Source of the DNA: Nipponacmea schrenckii
Lineage: Eukaryota > Mollusca > Gastropoda > Lottiidae
Length of the DNA stretch: 64,000 bases
Assembly (NCBI GenBank): GCA_030562195.1
Contig: CM060202.1
Location: 34,647,880-34,711,879 of the forward strand
Direction: 5' to 3'
Part shown: one piece after another, positions 1 to 11,369 of the stretch
Numbering within the stretch: position 1 is the stretch's first letter
How the letters are laid out: every line of letters begins with the position of its first letter
The notes under the pieces: generated by a model
Seen by the model: the letters and a program-made list of their open reading frames with translations, nothing else
Databases searched by the model: none
Told to the model about the DNA's origin: nothing
Program-made: the position numbers and the translations under genes

Positions 1-30
1 AAAACTGAAGAAAGTTTGGTCTTATGTTAA

Positions 31-690
31 TCAAACTGTTGTTTCACTGACATATCTATCTCTTGGCCGATGGCGATCTGTCCCGAGCGTCAACTCGCGT
101 CCTGGACTGCATGGCCTTTTTTGAAACATTAGTTTATGGTTTCTGACTGTTTTTCTGTGATTCGACATAAGGGTTTTCGATGTTGATTTTGCCCACTCCG
201 CATCATTTCTCCATCGTTCTTCTCGAAGTCGTTGCCACTCTTCTCTCGTCAATTTCCCTTCTCGATTTCCCGGTTTATTTATCTTAATCACTCTAGCTCT
301 ATTCCCTATTCCTTGCCCTAGTCTATTATTCACAGGAACCTCTCTTGTTGGACTAACATATGTACTCCATGTATGTTCGCCTTGCTGAGTTGGCGACTCC
401 TTTCTCATCGGAGCATGGGATCGTTGCCTGTGTCTCCTGGGTTTCGACGGAGGAATGCTTGGCCTTGGTTGACCATACGGAACTTGGGAAATTTTGGGCT
501 GGAAAAGCATGCCATTATAAACATGATGCGGGATCGGTAGCGGTCTGGGTGGAAGTGATCCTGCTTCACCCATGGTCATATTCGAGCCATAATCCACGTG
601 GACCGTTGCTTCTGGTTGAAGATTAACAAGTGGAATTCTCTCAACAACGTTAACCCTTTTCTTGCAGCAACAGGGAAAAATTCTGTGCAT
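31..690 (-). CDS. Unrecognised basic, proline-rich protein (219 aa)
   Basis: A complete frame of 219 codons with no internal repeats, unlike almost every other open frame here. The protein opens with a cysteine triplet followed by lysines (residues 8-12, CCCKK), which could be a lipid-modified juxtamembrane or membrane-anchor motif. Residues about 45-85 are proline-rich (PPRPLPIP, PPSKPRR), and residues about 140-210 are strongly basic with an Arg/Glu/Trp-rich helix-like stretch (EEWQRLREERW). I see no catalytic motif, signal peptide or transmembrane segment. Just upstream of the ATG the minus strand reads a good splice acceptor (cttcttttatag, AG at 699-700), so this may be a terminal exon rather than an intronless gene; a TATA-like box at 743-751 supports the other reading. 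Function unknown. Coding status is likely from composition and length, not proven. Confidence 0.5.
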   Translation of the reverse strand: MHRIFPCCCKKRVNVVERIPLVNLQPEATVHVDYGSNMTMGEAGSLPPRPLPIPHHVYNGMLFQPKISQVPYGQPRPSIPPSKPRRHRQRSHAPMRKESPTQQGEHTWSTYVSPTREVPVNNRLGQGIGNRARVIKINKPGNREGKLTREEWQRLREERWRNDAEWAKSTSKTLMSNHRKTVRNHKLMFQKRPCSPGRELTLGTDRHRPRDRYVSETTV

Positions 691-742
691 TTTAGATCCT
701 ATAAAAGAAGTTTTTTTTAAGAAATTGGTTTGGTCTGAGCTC

Positions 743-751
743 TATTTTATA
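743..751 (-). promoter_or_regulatory. TATA-like box upstream of the 31-690 ORF
   Basis: The minus strand reads TATAAAATA about 55 bases upstream of the ATG at 690. If it is a core promoter, the 5' UTR would be only about 25-30 bases. The competing reading is an intron ending at the acceptor AG at 699-700. Such AT-rich strings also occur by chance in this composition. Confidence 0.2.
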
Positions 752-830
752 AATAGCTGTAGACAATGCTTTAGTCATATTTACTGGGCAATTGTAAATT
801 TGAGTTGAATTTTGGTGAATTATCATTGCT

Positions 831-3800
831 TAGGGAACATGATTGTATTGAAATTATTATATCCTGACTAAGGGAACATGATTGTATTGAAATTATTGTA
901 ATTTGACTTAGAGAACATGATTGTATTGAAATTATTGTTATTTGACTTAGGGAACATGATTGTATTGATATTATTATATCCTGACTAAGGGAACATGATT
1001 GTATTGAAATTATTATATCCTGACTAAGGGAACATGATTGTATTGAAATTATTGTTATTGACTTAGGGAACATGATTGTATTGAAATTATTGTTATTTGA
1101 CTTAGGGAACATGATTGTATTGAAAGTATTGTTATTTGACTTAGGGAACATGACTGTATTGAAATTATTGTTATTTGACTTAGGGAACATGATTGTATTG
1201 AAATTATTGTTATTTGACTTAGGGAACATGATTGTATTGAAATTATTGTTATTTGACTTAGGGAACATGATTGTATTGAAATTATTATATCCTGACTAAG
1301 GGAACATGATTGTATTGAAATTATTATATCCTGACTTAGGGAACATGATTGTATTGAAATTATTGTTATTTGACTAAGGGAACATGATTGTATTGTAATT
1401 ATTGTTATTTGACTTAGGGAACATGATTGTATTGAAATTATTGTAATTTGACTTAGGGAACATGATTGTATTGATATTAATATATCCTGACTTAGGGAAC
1501 AAGATTGTATTGTAATTATTATATCCTGACTTAGGAACATGATTGTATTGAAATTATTATATTCTGACTTAGAGAACATGATTGTATTGAAAATATTGTA
1601 ATTTGACTTAGGGAACATAATTGTATTGAAATTATTATATATCCTGACTTAGGGAACATGATTGTATTGAAATTATTGTAATCGACTTAGGGAACATGAT
1701 TGTATTGAAATTATTGTAATCGACTTAGGGAACATGATTGTATTGAAATTATTATATCCTGATTTAGAGAACATGATTGTATTGACAATATTGTAATATG
1801 ACTTAGGGAACATGATTGTATTGTAATAATTTTAATTTGACTGAGGGAACGTAATTGTATTGAAATTATTATACATCCTGACTTAGGGAACATGATTGTA
1901 TTGAAATCATTGTAATTTGACTTAGGGAACATGATTTTATTGAAATTATTGTAATTTGACTTAGGGAACCTGATTGGATTGAAATTATTGTAATTTGACT
2001 TAGGGAACATGATTGTATTGAAATTATTGTTATTTGACTTAGGGAACATGATTGTATCGAATTTATTGTAATTTATTGGAACATGATTGTATTGAAATTA
2101 TTGTTATTTGACTTAGGGAACATGATTGTATTGAAATTATTATATCCTGACTAAGGGAACATGATTGTATTGAAATTATTGTTATTTGACTTAGGGAACA
2201 TGATTGTATTGAAATTATTATATCTTGACGTAGGGAACATGATTGTATTGAAATTATTGTAATTTGACTTAGGGAACATGATTGTATTGAAATTATTGTT
2301 ATTTGACTTAGGGAACATGATTGTATTGATATTATTATATATGACTTAAGGAACATGATTGTATTGAAATTATTGTAATTTGACTTAGAGAACATGATTG
2401 TATTGAAATTATTGTTATTTGACTTAGGGAACATGATTGTATTGAAATTATTGTTATTTGACTTAGGGAACATGATTGTATTGAAATTATTATATCTTGA
2501 CTTAGGGAACATGATTGTATTGAAATTATTGTAATTTGACTTAGGGAACATGATTGTATTGAAATTATTGTTATTTGAATTAGGGAACATGATTGTATTG
2601 AAATTATTGTTATTTGACTTAGGGAACATGATTGTATTGAAATTATTGTTATTTGACTTAGAGAACATGATTGTATTGAAATTATTGTAATTTGACTTAG
2701 AGAACATGATTGTATTGAAATTATTATATCCTGACTAAGGGAACATGATTGTATTGAAATTATTGTTATTTGACTTAGGGAACATGATTGTATTGAAATT
2801 ATTATATCTTGACTTAGGGAACATGATTGTATTGAAATTATTGTAATTTGACTTAGAGAACATGATTGTATTGAAATTATTGTTATTTGACTAAGGGAAC
2901 ATGATTGTATTGAAATTATTATATCCTGACTAAGGGAACATGATTGTATTGATATTATTATATATGACTTAAGGAACATGATTGTATTGAAATTATTGTA
3001 ATTTGACTTAGAGAACATGATTGTATTGAAATTATTGTTATTTGACTTAGGGAACATGATTGTATTGAAATTATTGTTATTTTACTTAAGGTACATGATT
3101 GTATTGAAATTATTGTTATTTGACTTAGGGAACATGATTGTATTGAAATTATTGTAATTTGACTTAGAGAACATGATTGTATTGAAATTATTGTAATTTG
3201 ACTTAGGGAACATGATTGTATTGAAATTATTGTATCCTGACTTAGGGAACATGATTGTATTGAAATTATTGTTATTTGACTTAGGGAACATGATTGTATT
3301 GATATTATTATATATGACTTAAGGAACATGATTGTATTGAAATTATTATATCCTGACTTAGAGAACATGATTGTATTGAAATTATTGTAATTTGACTTAG
3401 GGAACATGATTGTATTGAAATTATTGTATCCTGACTTAGGGAACATGATTGTATTGAAATTATTGTTATTTGACTTAGGGAACATGATTGTATTGATATT
3501 ATTATATATGACTTAAGGAACATGATTGTATTGAAATTATTGTAATTTGACTTAGAGAACATGATTGTATTGAAATTATTGTATCCTGACTTAGGGAACA
3601 TGATTGTATTGAAATTATTGTATCCTGACTTAGGGAACATGATTGTATTGAAATTATTATATCCTGACTTAGAGAACATGATTGTATTGAAATTATTGTA
3701 ATTTGACTTAGGGAACATGATTGTATTGAAATTATTGTATCCTGACTTAGGGAACATGATTGTATTGAAATTATTGTTATTTGACTTAGGGAACATGATT

Positions 3801-6293
3801 GTATTGATATTATTATATATGACTTAAGGAACATAATTGTATTGAAATTATTGTAATTTGACTTAGAGAACATGATTGTATTGAAATTATTGTATCCTGA
3901 CTTAGGGAACATGATTGTATTGATATTATTATATATGACTTAAGGAACATGATTGTATTGAAATTATTGTAATTTGACTTAGAGAACATGATTGTATTGA
4001 AATTATTGTAATTTGACTTAGGGAACATGATTGTATTGAAATTATTGTATCCTGACTTAGGGAACATGATTGTATTGATATTATTATATATGACTTAAGG
4101 AACATGATTGTATTGAAATTATTGTAATTTGACTTAGAGAACATGATTGTATTGAAATTATTGTAATTTGACTTAGGGAACATGATTGTATTGAAATTAT
4201 TGTTATTTGACTTAGGGAACATGATTGTATTGAAATTATTGTAATTTGACTTAGAGAACATGATTGTATTGAAATTATTGTAATTTGACTTAGGGAACAT
4301 GATTGTATTGAAATTATTGTATCCTGACTTAGGGAACATGATTGTATTGAAATTATTGTTATTTGACTTAGGGAACATGATTGTATTGATATTATTATAT
4401 ATGACTTAAGGAACATGATTGTATTGAAATTATTATATCCTGACTTAGAGAACATGATTGTATTGAAATTATTGTAATTTGACTTAGGGAACATGATTGT
4501 ATTGAAATTATTGTATCCTGACTTAGGGAACATGATTGTATTGAAATTATTGTTATTTGACTTAGGGAACATGATTGTATTGATATTATTATATATGACT
4601 TAAGGAACATGATTGTATTGAAATTATTGTAATTTGACTTAGAGAACATGATTGTATTGAAATTATTGTATCCTGACTTAGGGAACATGATTGTATTGAA
4701 ATTATTGTATCCTGACTTAGGGAACATGATTGTATTGAAATTATTATATCCTGACTTAGAGAACATGATTGTATTGAAATTATTGTAATTTGACTTAGGG
4801 AACATGATTGTATTGAAATTATTGTATCCTGACTTAGGGAACATGATTGTATTGAAATTATTGTTATTTGACTTAGGGAACATGATTGTATTGATATTAT
4901 TATATATGACTTAAGGAACATGATTGTATTGAAATTATTGTAATTTGACTTAGAGAACATGATTGTATTGAAATTATTGTATCCTGACTTAGGGAACATG
5001 ATTGTATTGATATTATTATATATGACTTAAGGAACATGATTGTATTGAAATTATTGTAATTTGACTTAGAGAACATGATTGTATTGAAATTATTGTAATT
5101 TGACTTAGGGAACATGATTGTATTGAAATTATTGTATCCTGACTTAGGGAACATGATTGTATTGATATTATTATATATGACTTAAGGAACATGATTGTAT
5201 TGAAATTATTGTAATTTGACTTAGAGAACATGATTGTATTGAAATTATTATGTATCCTGACTAAGGGAACATGATTGTATTGATATTATTATATATGACT
5301 TAAGGAACATGATTGTATTGAAATTATTGTAATTTGACTAAGGGAACATGATTGTATTGAAATTATTGTAATTTGACTTAGAGAACATGATTGTATTGAA
5401 ATTATTGTAATTTGACTTAGGGAACATGATTGTATTGAAATTATTGTATCCTGACTTAGGGAACATGATTGTATTGAAATTATTATATCCTGACTTAGAG
5501 AACATCATTGTATTGAATTTATTGGAACATGATTGTATTGAAATTATTGTTATTTGACTAAGGGAACATGATTGTATTGAAATTATTGTAATTTGACTTA
5601 GAGAACATGATTGTATTGAAATTATTATGTATCCTGACTAAGGGAACATGATTGTATTGATATTATTATATATGACTTAAGGAACATGATTGTATTGAAA
5701 TTATTGTAATTTGACTAAGGGAACATGATTGTATTGAAATTATTGTAATTTGACTTAGAGAACATGATTGTATTGAAATTATTGTAATTTGACTTAGAGA
5801 ACATGATTGTATTGAAATTATTATATCCTGACTAAGGGAACATGATTGTATTGAAATTATTGTTATTTGACTTAGGGAACATGATTGTATTGAAATTATT
5901 ATATCTTGACTTAGGGAACATGATTGTATTGAAATTATTGTAATTTGACTTAGGGAACATGATTTTATTGAAATTATTGTAATTTGACTTAGGGAACCTG
6001 ATTGGATTGAAATTATTGTAATTTGACTTAGGGAACATGATTGTATTGAAATTATTGTTATTTGACTTAGGGAACATGATTGTATCGAATTTATTGTAAT
6101 TTATTGGAACATGATTGTATTGAAATTATTGTTATTTGAACTTAGGGAACATGATTGTATTGATATTATTATATATGACTTAGGGAACATGATTGTATTG
6201 AAATTATTATATATGACTTAGGGAACATGATTGTATTGATATTATTACATATGACTTAGGGAACATAATTGTATATTGAAACTATTGTAATTT
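831..6293. repeat. 39-bp minisatellite array, about 140 copies
   Basis: Head-to-tail units with the core GGAACATGATTGTATTGAAA followed by one of a few AT-rich variants and ending in GACTTAG. Main variants are ATTATTGTTATTT, ATTATTGTAATTT, ATTATTATATCCT and ATTATTGTATCCT (39-base units), plus a 38-base unit with GATATTATTATATAT. Because 39 is a multiple of three, long open frames run through the array on both strands and break at 38-base units. They encode 13-residue periodic peptides and look like a by-product of unit length. The array begins abruptly at TTAGG after low-copy DNA and fades out at about 6293. Confidence 0.95.
3160..5250. repeat. Higher-order repeat of 1087 bp inside the minisatellite
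   Basis: The order of unit variants around 3308-4160 recurs 1087 bases downstream at 4395-5247, with matching variant order and matching positions of the 38-base units. A 1087-base period equals 28 units, 23 of 39 bases and 5 of 38. The exact ends of the duplicated block are approximate because flanking units are themselves similar. Confidence 0.8.
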
Positions 6294-6681
6294 AAATGAG
6301 GTAAAATGTGAGATTTAATTTGAGATTATCGCTAATTAGTCATTAATTATATTGAAAACTCGTATTTTACTCGTACTTTATTGTGGTCGCTTATTGAAGG
6401 TGGGCTCTTAATAGAGGTGGTCGTGTGAGCAGGATATACTGTATATTGATTTCATAATTTATATAAATCCATTAAGTGTCAGATTTTCTAAAATGCAGAG
6501 ATATTCTAAGGCTTATCGTATGCATATTTTGTTTTGAAGAACTGTGAAACAATTTTCAAAATAAAACGAAAGCATTGTACGTTATTTACCTTGATGGTAG
6601 GAAATGGCCAAAATAACTTCTAAAAATTTACATCGTGAAATATTTATCGAAATTGCAGAGCGCTATGATGTGGCGTCTTCA
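6294..6681. other. Low-copy sequence between minisatellite and gap 1
   Basis: I see no second copy of this stretch in the window. It has no tandem repeat and no strong motif. Its last 78 bases open a frame (see 6604-6681) that runs into the gap. Confidence 0.6.
6604..6681 (+). CDS. Possible start of a coding exon, truncated by gap 1
   Basis: An ATG in good context (ggaaATGG) opens 26 codons (MAKITSKNLHREIFIEIAE...) with normal amino-acid composition, then enters the 500-N gap. Nothing beyond the gap can be linked to it. Too short to assign a family and quite possibly chance. Confidence 0.2.
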
Positions 6682-7181
6682 NNNNNNNNNNNNNNNNNNN
6701 NNNNNNNNNNNNNNNNNNNNNNNNNNNNNNNNNNNNNNNNNNNNNNNNNNNNNNNNNNNNNNNNNNNNNNNNNNNNNNNNNNNNNNNNNNNNNNNNNNNN
6801 NNNNNNNNNNNNNNNNNNNNNNNNNNNNNNNNNNNNNNNNNNNNNNNNNNNNNNNNNNNNNNNNNNNNNNNNNNNNNNNNNNNNNNNNNNNNNNNNNNNN
6901 NNNNNNNNNNNNNNNNNNNNNNNNNNNNNNNNNNNNNNNNNNNNNNNNNNNNNNNNNNNNNNNNNNNNNNNNNNNNNNNNNNNNNNNNNNNNNNNNNNNN
7001 NNNNNNNNNNNNNNNNNNNNNNNNNNNNNNNNNNNNNNNNNNNNNNNNNNNNNNNNNNNNNNNNNNNNNNNNNNNNNNNNNNNNNNNNNNNNNNNNNNNN
7101 NNNNNNNNNNNNNNNNNNNNNNNNNNNNNNNNNNNNNNNNNNNNNNNNNNNNNNNNNNNNNNNNNNNNNNNNNNNNNNNNN
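6682..7181. other. Assembly gap 1 (500 N)
   Basis: A run of exactly 500 N, a conventional placeholder of unknown true length. The sequence right of it (7182-7263) matches, inverted, 46158-46243. There the copy continues past the gap edge, so 46244 onward may show what element sequence is missing here. Confidence 0.99.
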
Positions 7182-7263
7182 AGATACTTTGTGGGGCAGT
7201 TTTAAAGCGTATATCAAAACTGCTACGCACTGCGTCAGAACCTCGCGAAGCCTGGGGATCTAG
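7182..7263 (+). mobile_element. 3' end of a Helitron-like unit (terminal type d)
   Basis: Only the 3' tail survives beside the gap. It contains the GCACTGC motif seen in other terminal types, a TCGCGA palindrome, and ends at CTAG (7260-7263), directly abutting the next unit. Its inverted counterpart is at 46158-46243. Confidence 0.45.
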
Positions 7264-7266
7264 TTG

Positions 7267-7292
7267 TGGGACTTTGCTACCGCAAAGTCCCA
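7267..7292 (+). repeat. Junction hairpin, 11-bp perfect stem, TACC loop
   Basis: TGGGACTTTGC, loop TACC, GCAAAGTCCCA. The same hairpin lies 3-5 bases past CTAG at most junctions of this family. The 11-base arm also occurs alone about 20 bases inside the 3' end of type-a units. Confidence 0.85.
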
Positions 7293-7308
7293 GTTTGTTT
7301 TCGGTTTG

Positions 7309-7342
<34 letters not shown>

Positions 7343-7839
7343 CGAAATTTACACAGGGCACACAGCCTAGGCTGCAATAGTTGCAGCAATTTCACATCTT
7401 CTCTACACCTTCTGTTGTGGCGAAATTTCTATTAAATATAAATTGGAACATTTTTGCAAAACCGGAAGTGCTGCATTGCAACATGTCTAAAAAGTCGGTC
7501 AGTGGCTCTAGAACTCGCATTTTTGGACCGATTTTCGTCGGGTTTGCATTTTTGAAAACTTGAAACAATTTCCAACAAAATAGCAATTAAAAAAATTCGA
7601 AATTCGAAATTTCATAGCACACATTTTTTTGTCGTATTTTGCACATTTTTGCAACTTTGCTATTTTAAGACCGATTGATCTGAAAATTTGGGTGCCTTCA
7701 AGTGTCACGAATATGAAAACATTGGCAGAGTCAGAATTTTTGCTTCATTTCCGGTTTCAGCGTAAAACGGGTTTAAACTTCCGGTTGACCTACTTGTGCT
7801 GTAATTGATGTATCGCAACAAAATTTATGTCAATCCTAA

Positions 7840-7905
7840 TTAAATTGGAAGACAAAAAAACGAAGCAGAAAAAATCCGGACCGGAAGTGAAACATTAGCC
7901 GCCAT
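7840..7905 (-). other. Short conserved frame starting in the YY1 motif (21 codons)
   Basis: The minus strand reads CAAGATGG, an ATG in strong Kozak context, then a 21-residue frame beginning MAANVSLPVRIF and ending at TAA. Related frames begin at the equivalent ATG in diverged units (11963, minus: MAEDPLLPVRIFLI; 43432, plus: same as here; 47178, plus: MAAYRLLPVWIF). Part of the shared codons coincide with the ETS motif, so DNA-level constraint could explain the similarity. I do not claim it is translated. Confidence 0.2.
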
Positions 7906-7909
7906 CTTG
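7881..7909 (+). promoter_or_regulatory. Paired ETS (CCGGAAGT) and YY1-type (GCCGCCATCTTG) motifs
   Basis: CCGGAAGT at 7881-7888 and GCCGCCATCTTG at 7898-7909, separated by 9 bases. The same pair with similar spacing occurs at 9909-9937, 11919-11967 (wider spacing), 16734-16762, 18884-18912, 20966-20994, 22981-23009, and inverted at 43428-43456 and in the other minus-strand units. The motifs are exact vertebrate-type consensus strings. That they bind factors here is inference. Confidence 0.5.
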
Positions 7910-8127
7910 AAATGTCACTTTTTTGTAAAACTCAAAATGGGGCCTCTACGGTAAGAGCGATTTGTGTGATGTTTATATTTCTGGAAAGCTTAGTCGATTG
8001 CGATCAAAATGTTGGAAATCGATTTTTGAATTTTGCTTTTGCTTTTTTGCAACATCCGGTTGAATTTTTTCGAAGTTTGGGGGCTTATTTCTCGTGACCT
8101 TGACCTTTGGTGACCATGACCTTTAGT

Positions 8128-8140
8128 AGGTCAAAGGTCA
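8128..8140 (+). promoter_or_regulatory. Perfect DR1 nuclear-receptor motif AGGTCAAAGGTCA
   Basis: Two AGGTCA half-sites with a one-base spacer, the consensus of HNF4/RXR-type receptors. It is flanked by TGACCTTGACCTTTG, which contains the extended half-site TCAAGGTCA of ERR/SF-1-type receptors. The cluster recurs in nearly every sub-repeat of this family, for example 51287-51299 in the right arm. Binding is not shown by sequence alone. Confidence 0.45.
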
Positions 8141-9345
8141 TAGACCTTGGCTATCAGTTGATACTTTGACCTTTGACCTCCGACATCTACTTCCGGTTTT
8201 ATAGCTGCGCGAAAACAGCAAAATTCGCAACTTTGGACTGCTCTAGAGCGTGACCTAATTAATTTAGAGTGTTATTTTTTTCAGATTCTTAAGGCGATTT
8301 TTGTCCTCTTTCCAACGATGTATAACAAAAGTTTTTAAAATGAAAAATGAAGTTTTTGATTTTTGCAAAGATAAGTACATTTTGCCGTATATTCGCTTGT
8401 TTAAAATCTATGTGTGTATATCTCGTGATCTATTAGCTGTACAAGCTTCAAATTTGTACCGTGAATATACATTTTGAATATGATTAGATTCCTGTCCTAA
8501 AAAATGAGATGGGCGTGGCACATCCGGGTGAACTTCAAATTTACCATTTATATCGGTCAGCGAATTAGGGCTGCAGGAAATAACGTTTTTCAAAAAAGTA
8601 CCTTGCATACATATACCTCATTACTTTGGCCAGTAGATCCCAAAAAATCAAATGATTCTGTCTGTTTGTTGCAATTTTGCGACATTTGCAAAAAAAATCA
8701 GTTATTTTTAGTTTGGGGGCTTATTTCTAGTGACCATGACCTTTAGTAACCTTGACCTTTACAAGGTCATTGGTCACTGACTTTGGCTATCAGTTGACAA
8801 TTTGACATTAGGCTTCCGACGTCTACTTCCGGTTTTATAGCTGCCCAAAAACAGCAAAATTCGCTACTTTGGACTGCTCCAGAGCGTGACCTAATTAATT
8901 TAGGGGGTTATTTTTTTCAGATTCTTAAGGCGCCTTTAGTCCTCTTTCCAGCGATGTACAACAAAATTTTTCAAAATGAAAATTTAATTTTTGCACTTTT
9001 AAAACTAAAGTACATTTTGCTTTTTTGAAATGTATGTGTGTATATCTCGCGATCTATAAGATGTACAAGCTTCAAATTTGTACCATGAATATATATTTTG
9101 TATGAGATTAGATTTACGCAAAAGTAAATTAGATGGGCGTGGCACATACGGGTAAACTTCCAATTTACCAGTTATATCGGTCAACGCTTTACATCTGTAG
9201 GAAATAACATTTTTCCAAAAAATTCTTTGCACACAGATACCTTGCTGCTTCGGCCAGTTTCTCCCAGAAAATCAGATGTTTCGGCCTGTTTGTTGCAAGT
9301 TTGCAACGTTAGCAAAGTTCCACTCTGTGCCACGTGTGGCTCTAG

Positions 9346-11369
9346 TTTTTTTTTTTTTCGATTTTTCCACACCTTTCTGCTCTTAAACTACAGTAGTTGC
9401 AGCAACCAGTCAAATTTCCTTGACCTTCTGTAGTGGCAAAAAAGTTAATGAATATAAATTGGAACATTTTTGCAAAACCAGAAGTGCAACAGTGCAACAT
9501 TTGCAAAAAACAGTTTTTCGGCTCTAGAAGGCGCAATTTTGGCCCGATTTTCATCGGGTTTTCATTTTCAGATTCTACACACAATATCCAATAGGATAGC
9601 AGTTAAAAAAATTCGAATTTCGAAAATTCGTAGCAGACAATCTTTTGCCGTATTTTCGAATTTTTTTACCATTTTTTAAATTTCTGTCCGATTAAGTTCC
9701 AATTTTAGGTGCTAAGAGAGACTATAAATCTGAACAAAATGACATTGTCAAATATTTTGCGTCACTTCCGGTTTAAGCTCAAAAAGGGTTCAAAGTTGAA
9801 ATCTCTGATTTTCGGTCTACTTCCGGTCTAATTGTCACGGGTCATTGAAACTTGTGTTGAACAATATCTTTTTAAAAAAACTGGCCGATTTAAAAAAAAA
9901 AATCCAGACCGGAAGTAATACTTTGGCCGCCATCTTGAAATTCACTTTTTTGTAAAACTCAAAATGGGGCCTCTACGGTAAGAGCGATTTGCGTGATGTT
10001 TATATTTCTGGAAAGCTTAGTTGATTGCGAAAAAAATTATGGTAACCGATTTTTGAATTTCACTTTTGCAATTTTGCAACATCCGGTTGAATTTTTTCTA
10101 AGTTTGGGGGCTTATTTCTCGTGACCTTGACCTTTGACGACCTTGACCTTTAGTAGGTCAAAGGTCATTGGCCTTGGCTATCAGTTGATACTTTGAACTT
10201 TGACCTACGACGTCTACTTCCGGTTTTATAGCTGCCCGAAAACAGCAAAATTCGCAACTTTGGGCTGCTCTAGAGCTTCACCTAACTAATTTAGAGTGTT
10301 AATTTTTTCAGATTCTTAGATTGTTTTTTGTCCTCTTTCCAACGATATATAACAAAAGTTTGTAAAATGAAAATTGAAGTTTTTCATTTTTGCAAAGAAA
10401 AGTACATTTTGCCGTATTTTCGCTTGTTTGAAATGTATGTGTGTATATCTCGTGATCTATTAGCTGTACAAGCTTCAAATTTTTACTGTGAATATACATT
10501 TTGAATATGATTAGATTCCCCTCCAAAAAAACGAGATGGGCGTGGCACATCCGGGTGAACTTCAAATTTACCATTTATGTCGGTCAGCGAATTACGGCTG
10601 CAGTAAATAACGTTTTTCAAAAAAGTACCTTGCATACATATATCTCATTACTTTGGCCAGTTTATCCCAAAAAATCAAATGTTTTTGCCTGTTTGTTGCA
10701 ATTTTGCGACATTTGCAAAAAATCAGTTTTTTTAGTTTGGGGGCTTATTTCTAGTGACTTTGACCTTTGGTGACCTTGACCTTTACAAGGTCATTGGTCA
10801 CTGACTTTAGCTATCAGTTGACAATTTGGCATTAGACTTCTGACGCCTATTTCCGGTTTTATAGCTGCTCGAAAGCAGCAAAATTTGCAACGTTGGACTG
10901 CTCTAGAGCGTGACCTAATTAATTTAGAGGATTATTTTTTTCACATTCCGAAGGCGCCTTTTGTGCTCTTTCCAGCGATGCACAACAAAAATTTTTAAAA
11001 TGAAAATTTAATTTTTGGACTTTTAAAATTAAAGTACATTTTGCTTTTTTGAAACGTATTTGTGTATATCTCGTGATCTATTAGATGTACAAGCTTCAAA
11101 TTTGTACCATGAATATATATTTTGTATGAGATTAGATTTACGCAAAAGTAACTTAGATGGGCGTGGCACATACGGGTAAACTTCCAATTTACCAGTTATA
11201 TCGGTCAGCGCTTTACATCTGTAGGAAATAACGTTTTTCCAAAAAATTCTTTGCACACAGATACCTCGTTGCTTTGGCCAGTTTCTCCCAGAAAATCAGA
11301 TGTTTCTGCCTGTTTGTTGCAATTTTGCAACGTTAGCAAAGTCCCACTCTGTGCCACGTGTGGCTCTAG
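9346..11369 (+). mobile_element. Helitron-like tandem unit B (2024 bp)
   Basis: Opens directly with a T tract and TCGATTTTTCC, without a junction hairpin, so the hairpin is optional. The 5' module is diverged from unit A but keeps the ETS/YY1 pair at 9909-9937. Two sub-repeats follow and closely match those of unit A. It ends with the type-a terminus, CTAG at 11366-11369. Confidence 0.5.

Larger units (their letters stand above)
7264..9345 (+). mobile_element. Helitron-like tandem unit A (2082 bp)
   Basis: Starts with TTG, a perfect hairpin (7267-7292), a spacer and a T tract of about 32, then TCGAAATTTACACAG, the proposed 5'-TC end. A unique 5' module of about 830 bp (ETS/YY1 block at 7881-7909) is followed by two tandem sub-repeats of about 630 bp, each beginning near a GACCTTGACCTTT-like stretch (about 8092 and 8725). 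The unit ends with GCCAC-GT-GTGGC, T and CTAG (9342-9345). TC start, 3' hairpin and CTRR end are the Helitron hallmarks. No Rep/helicase is encoded, so it would be non-autonomous. A plain complex satellite remains the alternative. Confidence 0.5.

Noticed and set aside
831..6293. Many overlapping open frames encoding periodic peptides (13-residue MFPKSNNNNFNTI-type repeats)
   Set aside because: They follow from the 39-base unit being divisible by three, exist in several frames and on both strands, and break at 38-base units. No start context or non-repeat domain is present.
831..6293. CRISPR array
   Set aside because: Units are directly adjacent with no unique spacers, and the genome is eukaryotic.
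6604..7435. Long open frames through gap 1, and similar ones through gaps 2 and 3
   Set aside because: They consist almost entirely of N.
7912..8097. Recurring 61-residue frame (MSLFCKTQNGAST...) at 7912, 16765, 18915, 20997 and inverted copies
   Set aside because: It recurs because the host unit is repeated. The 16765 copy has many amino-acid-changing differences and other units lack the frame. A coding role is not supported.
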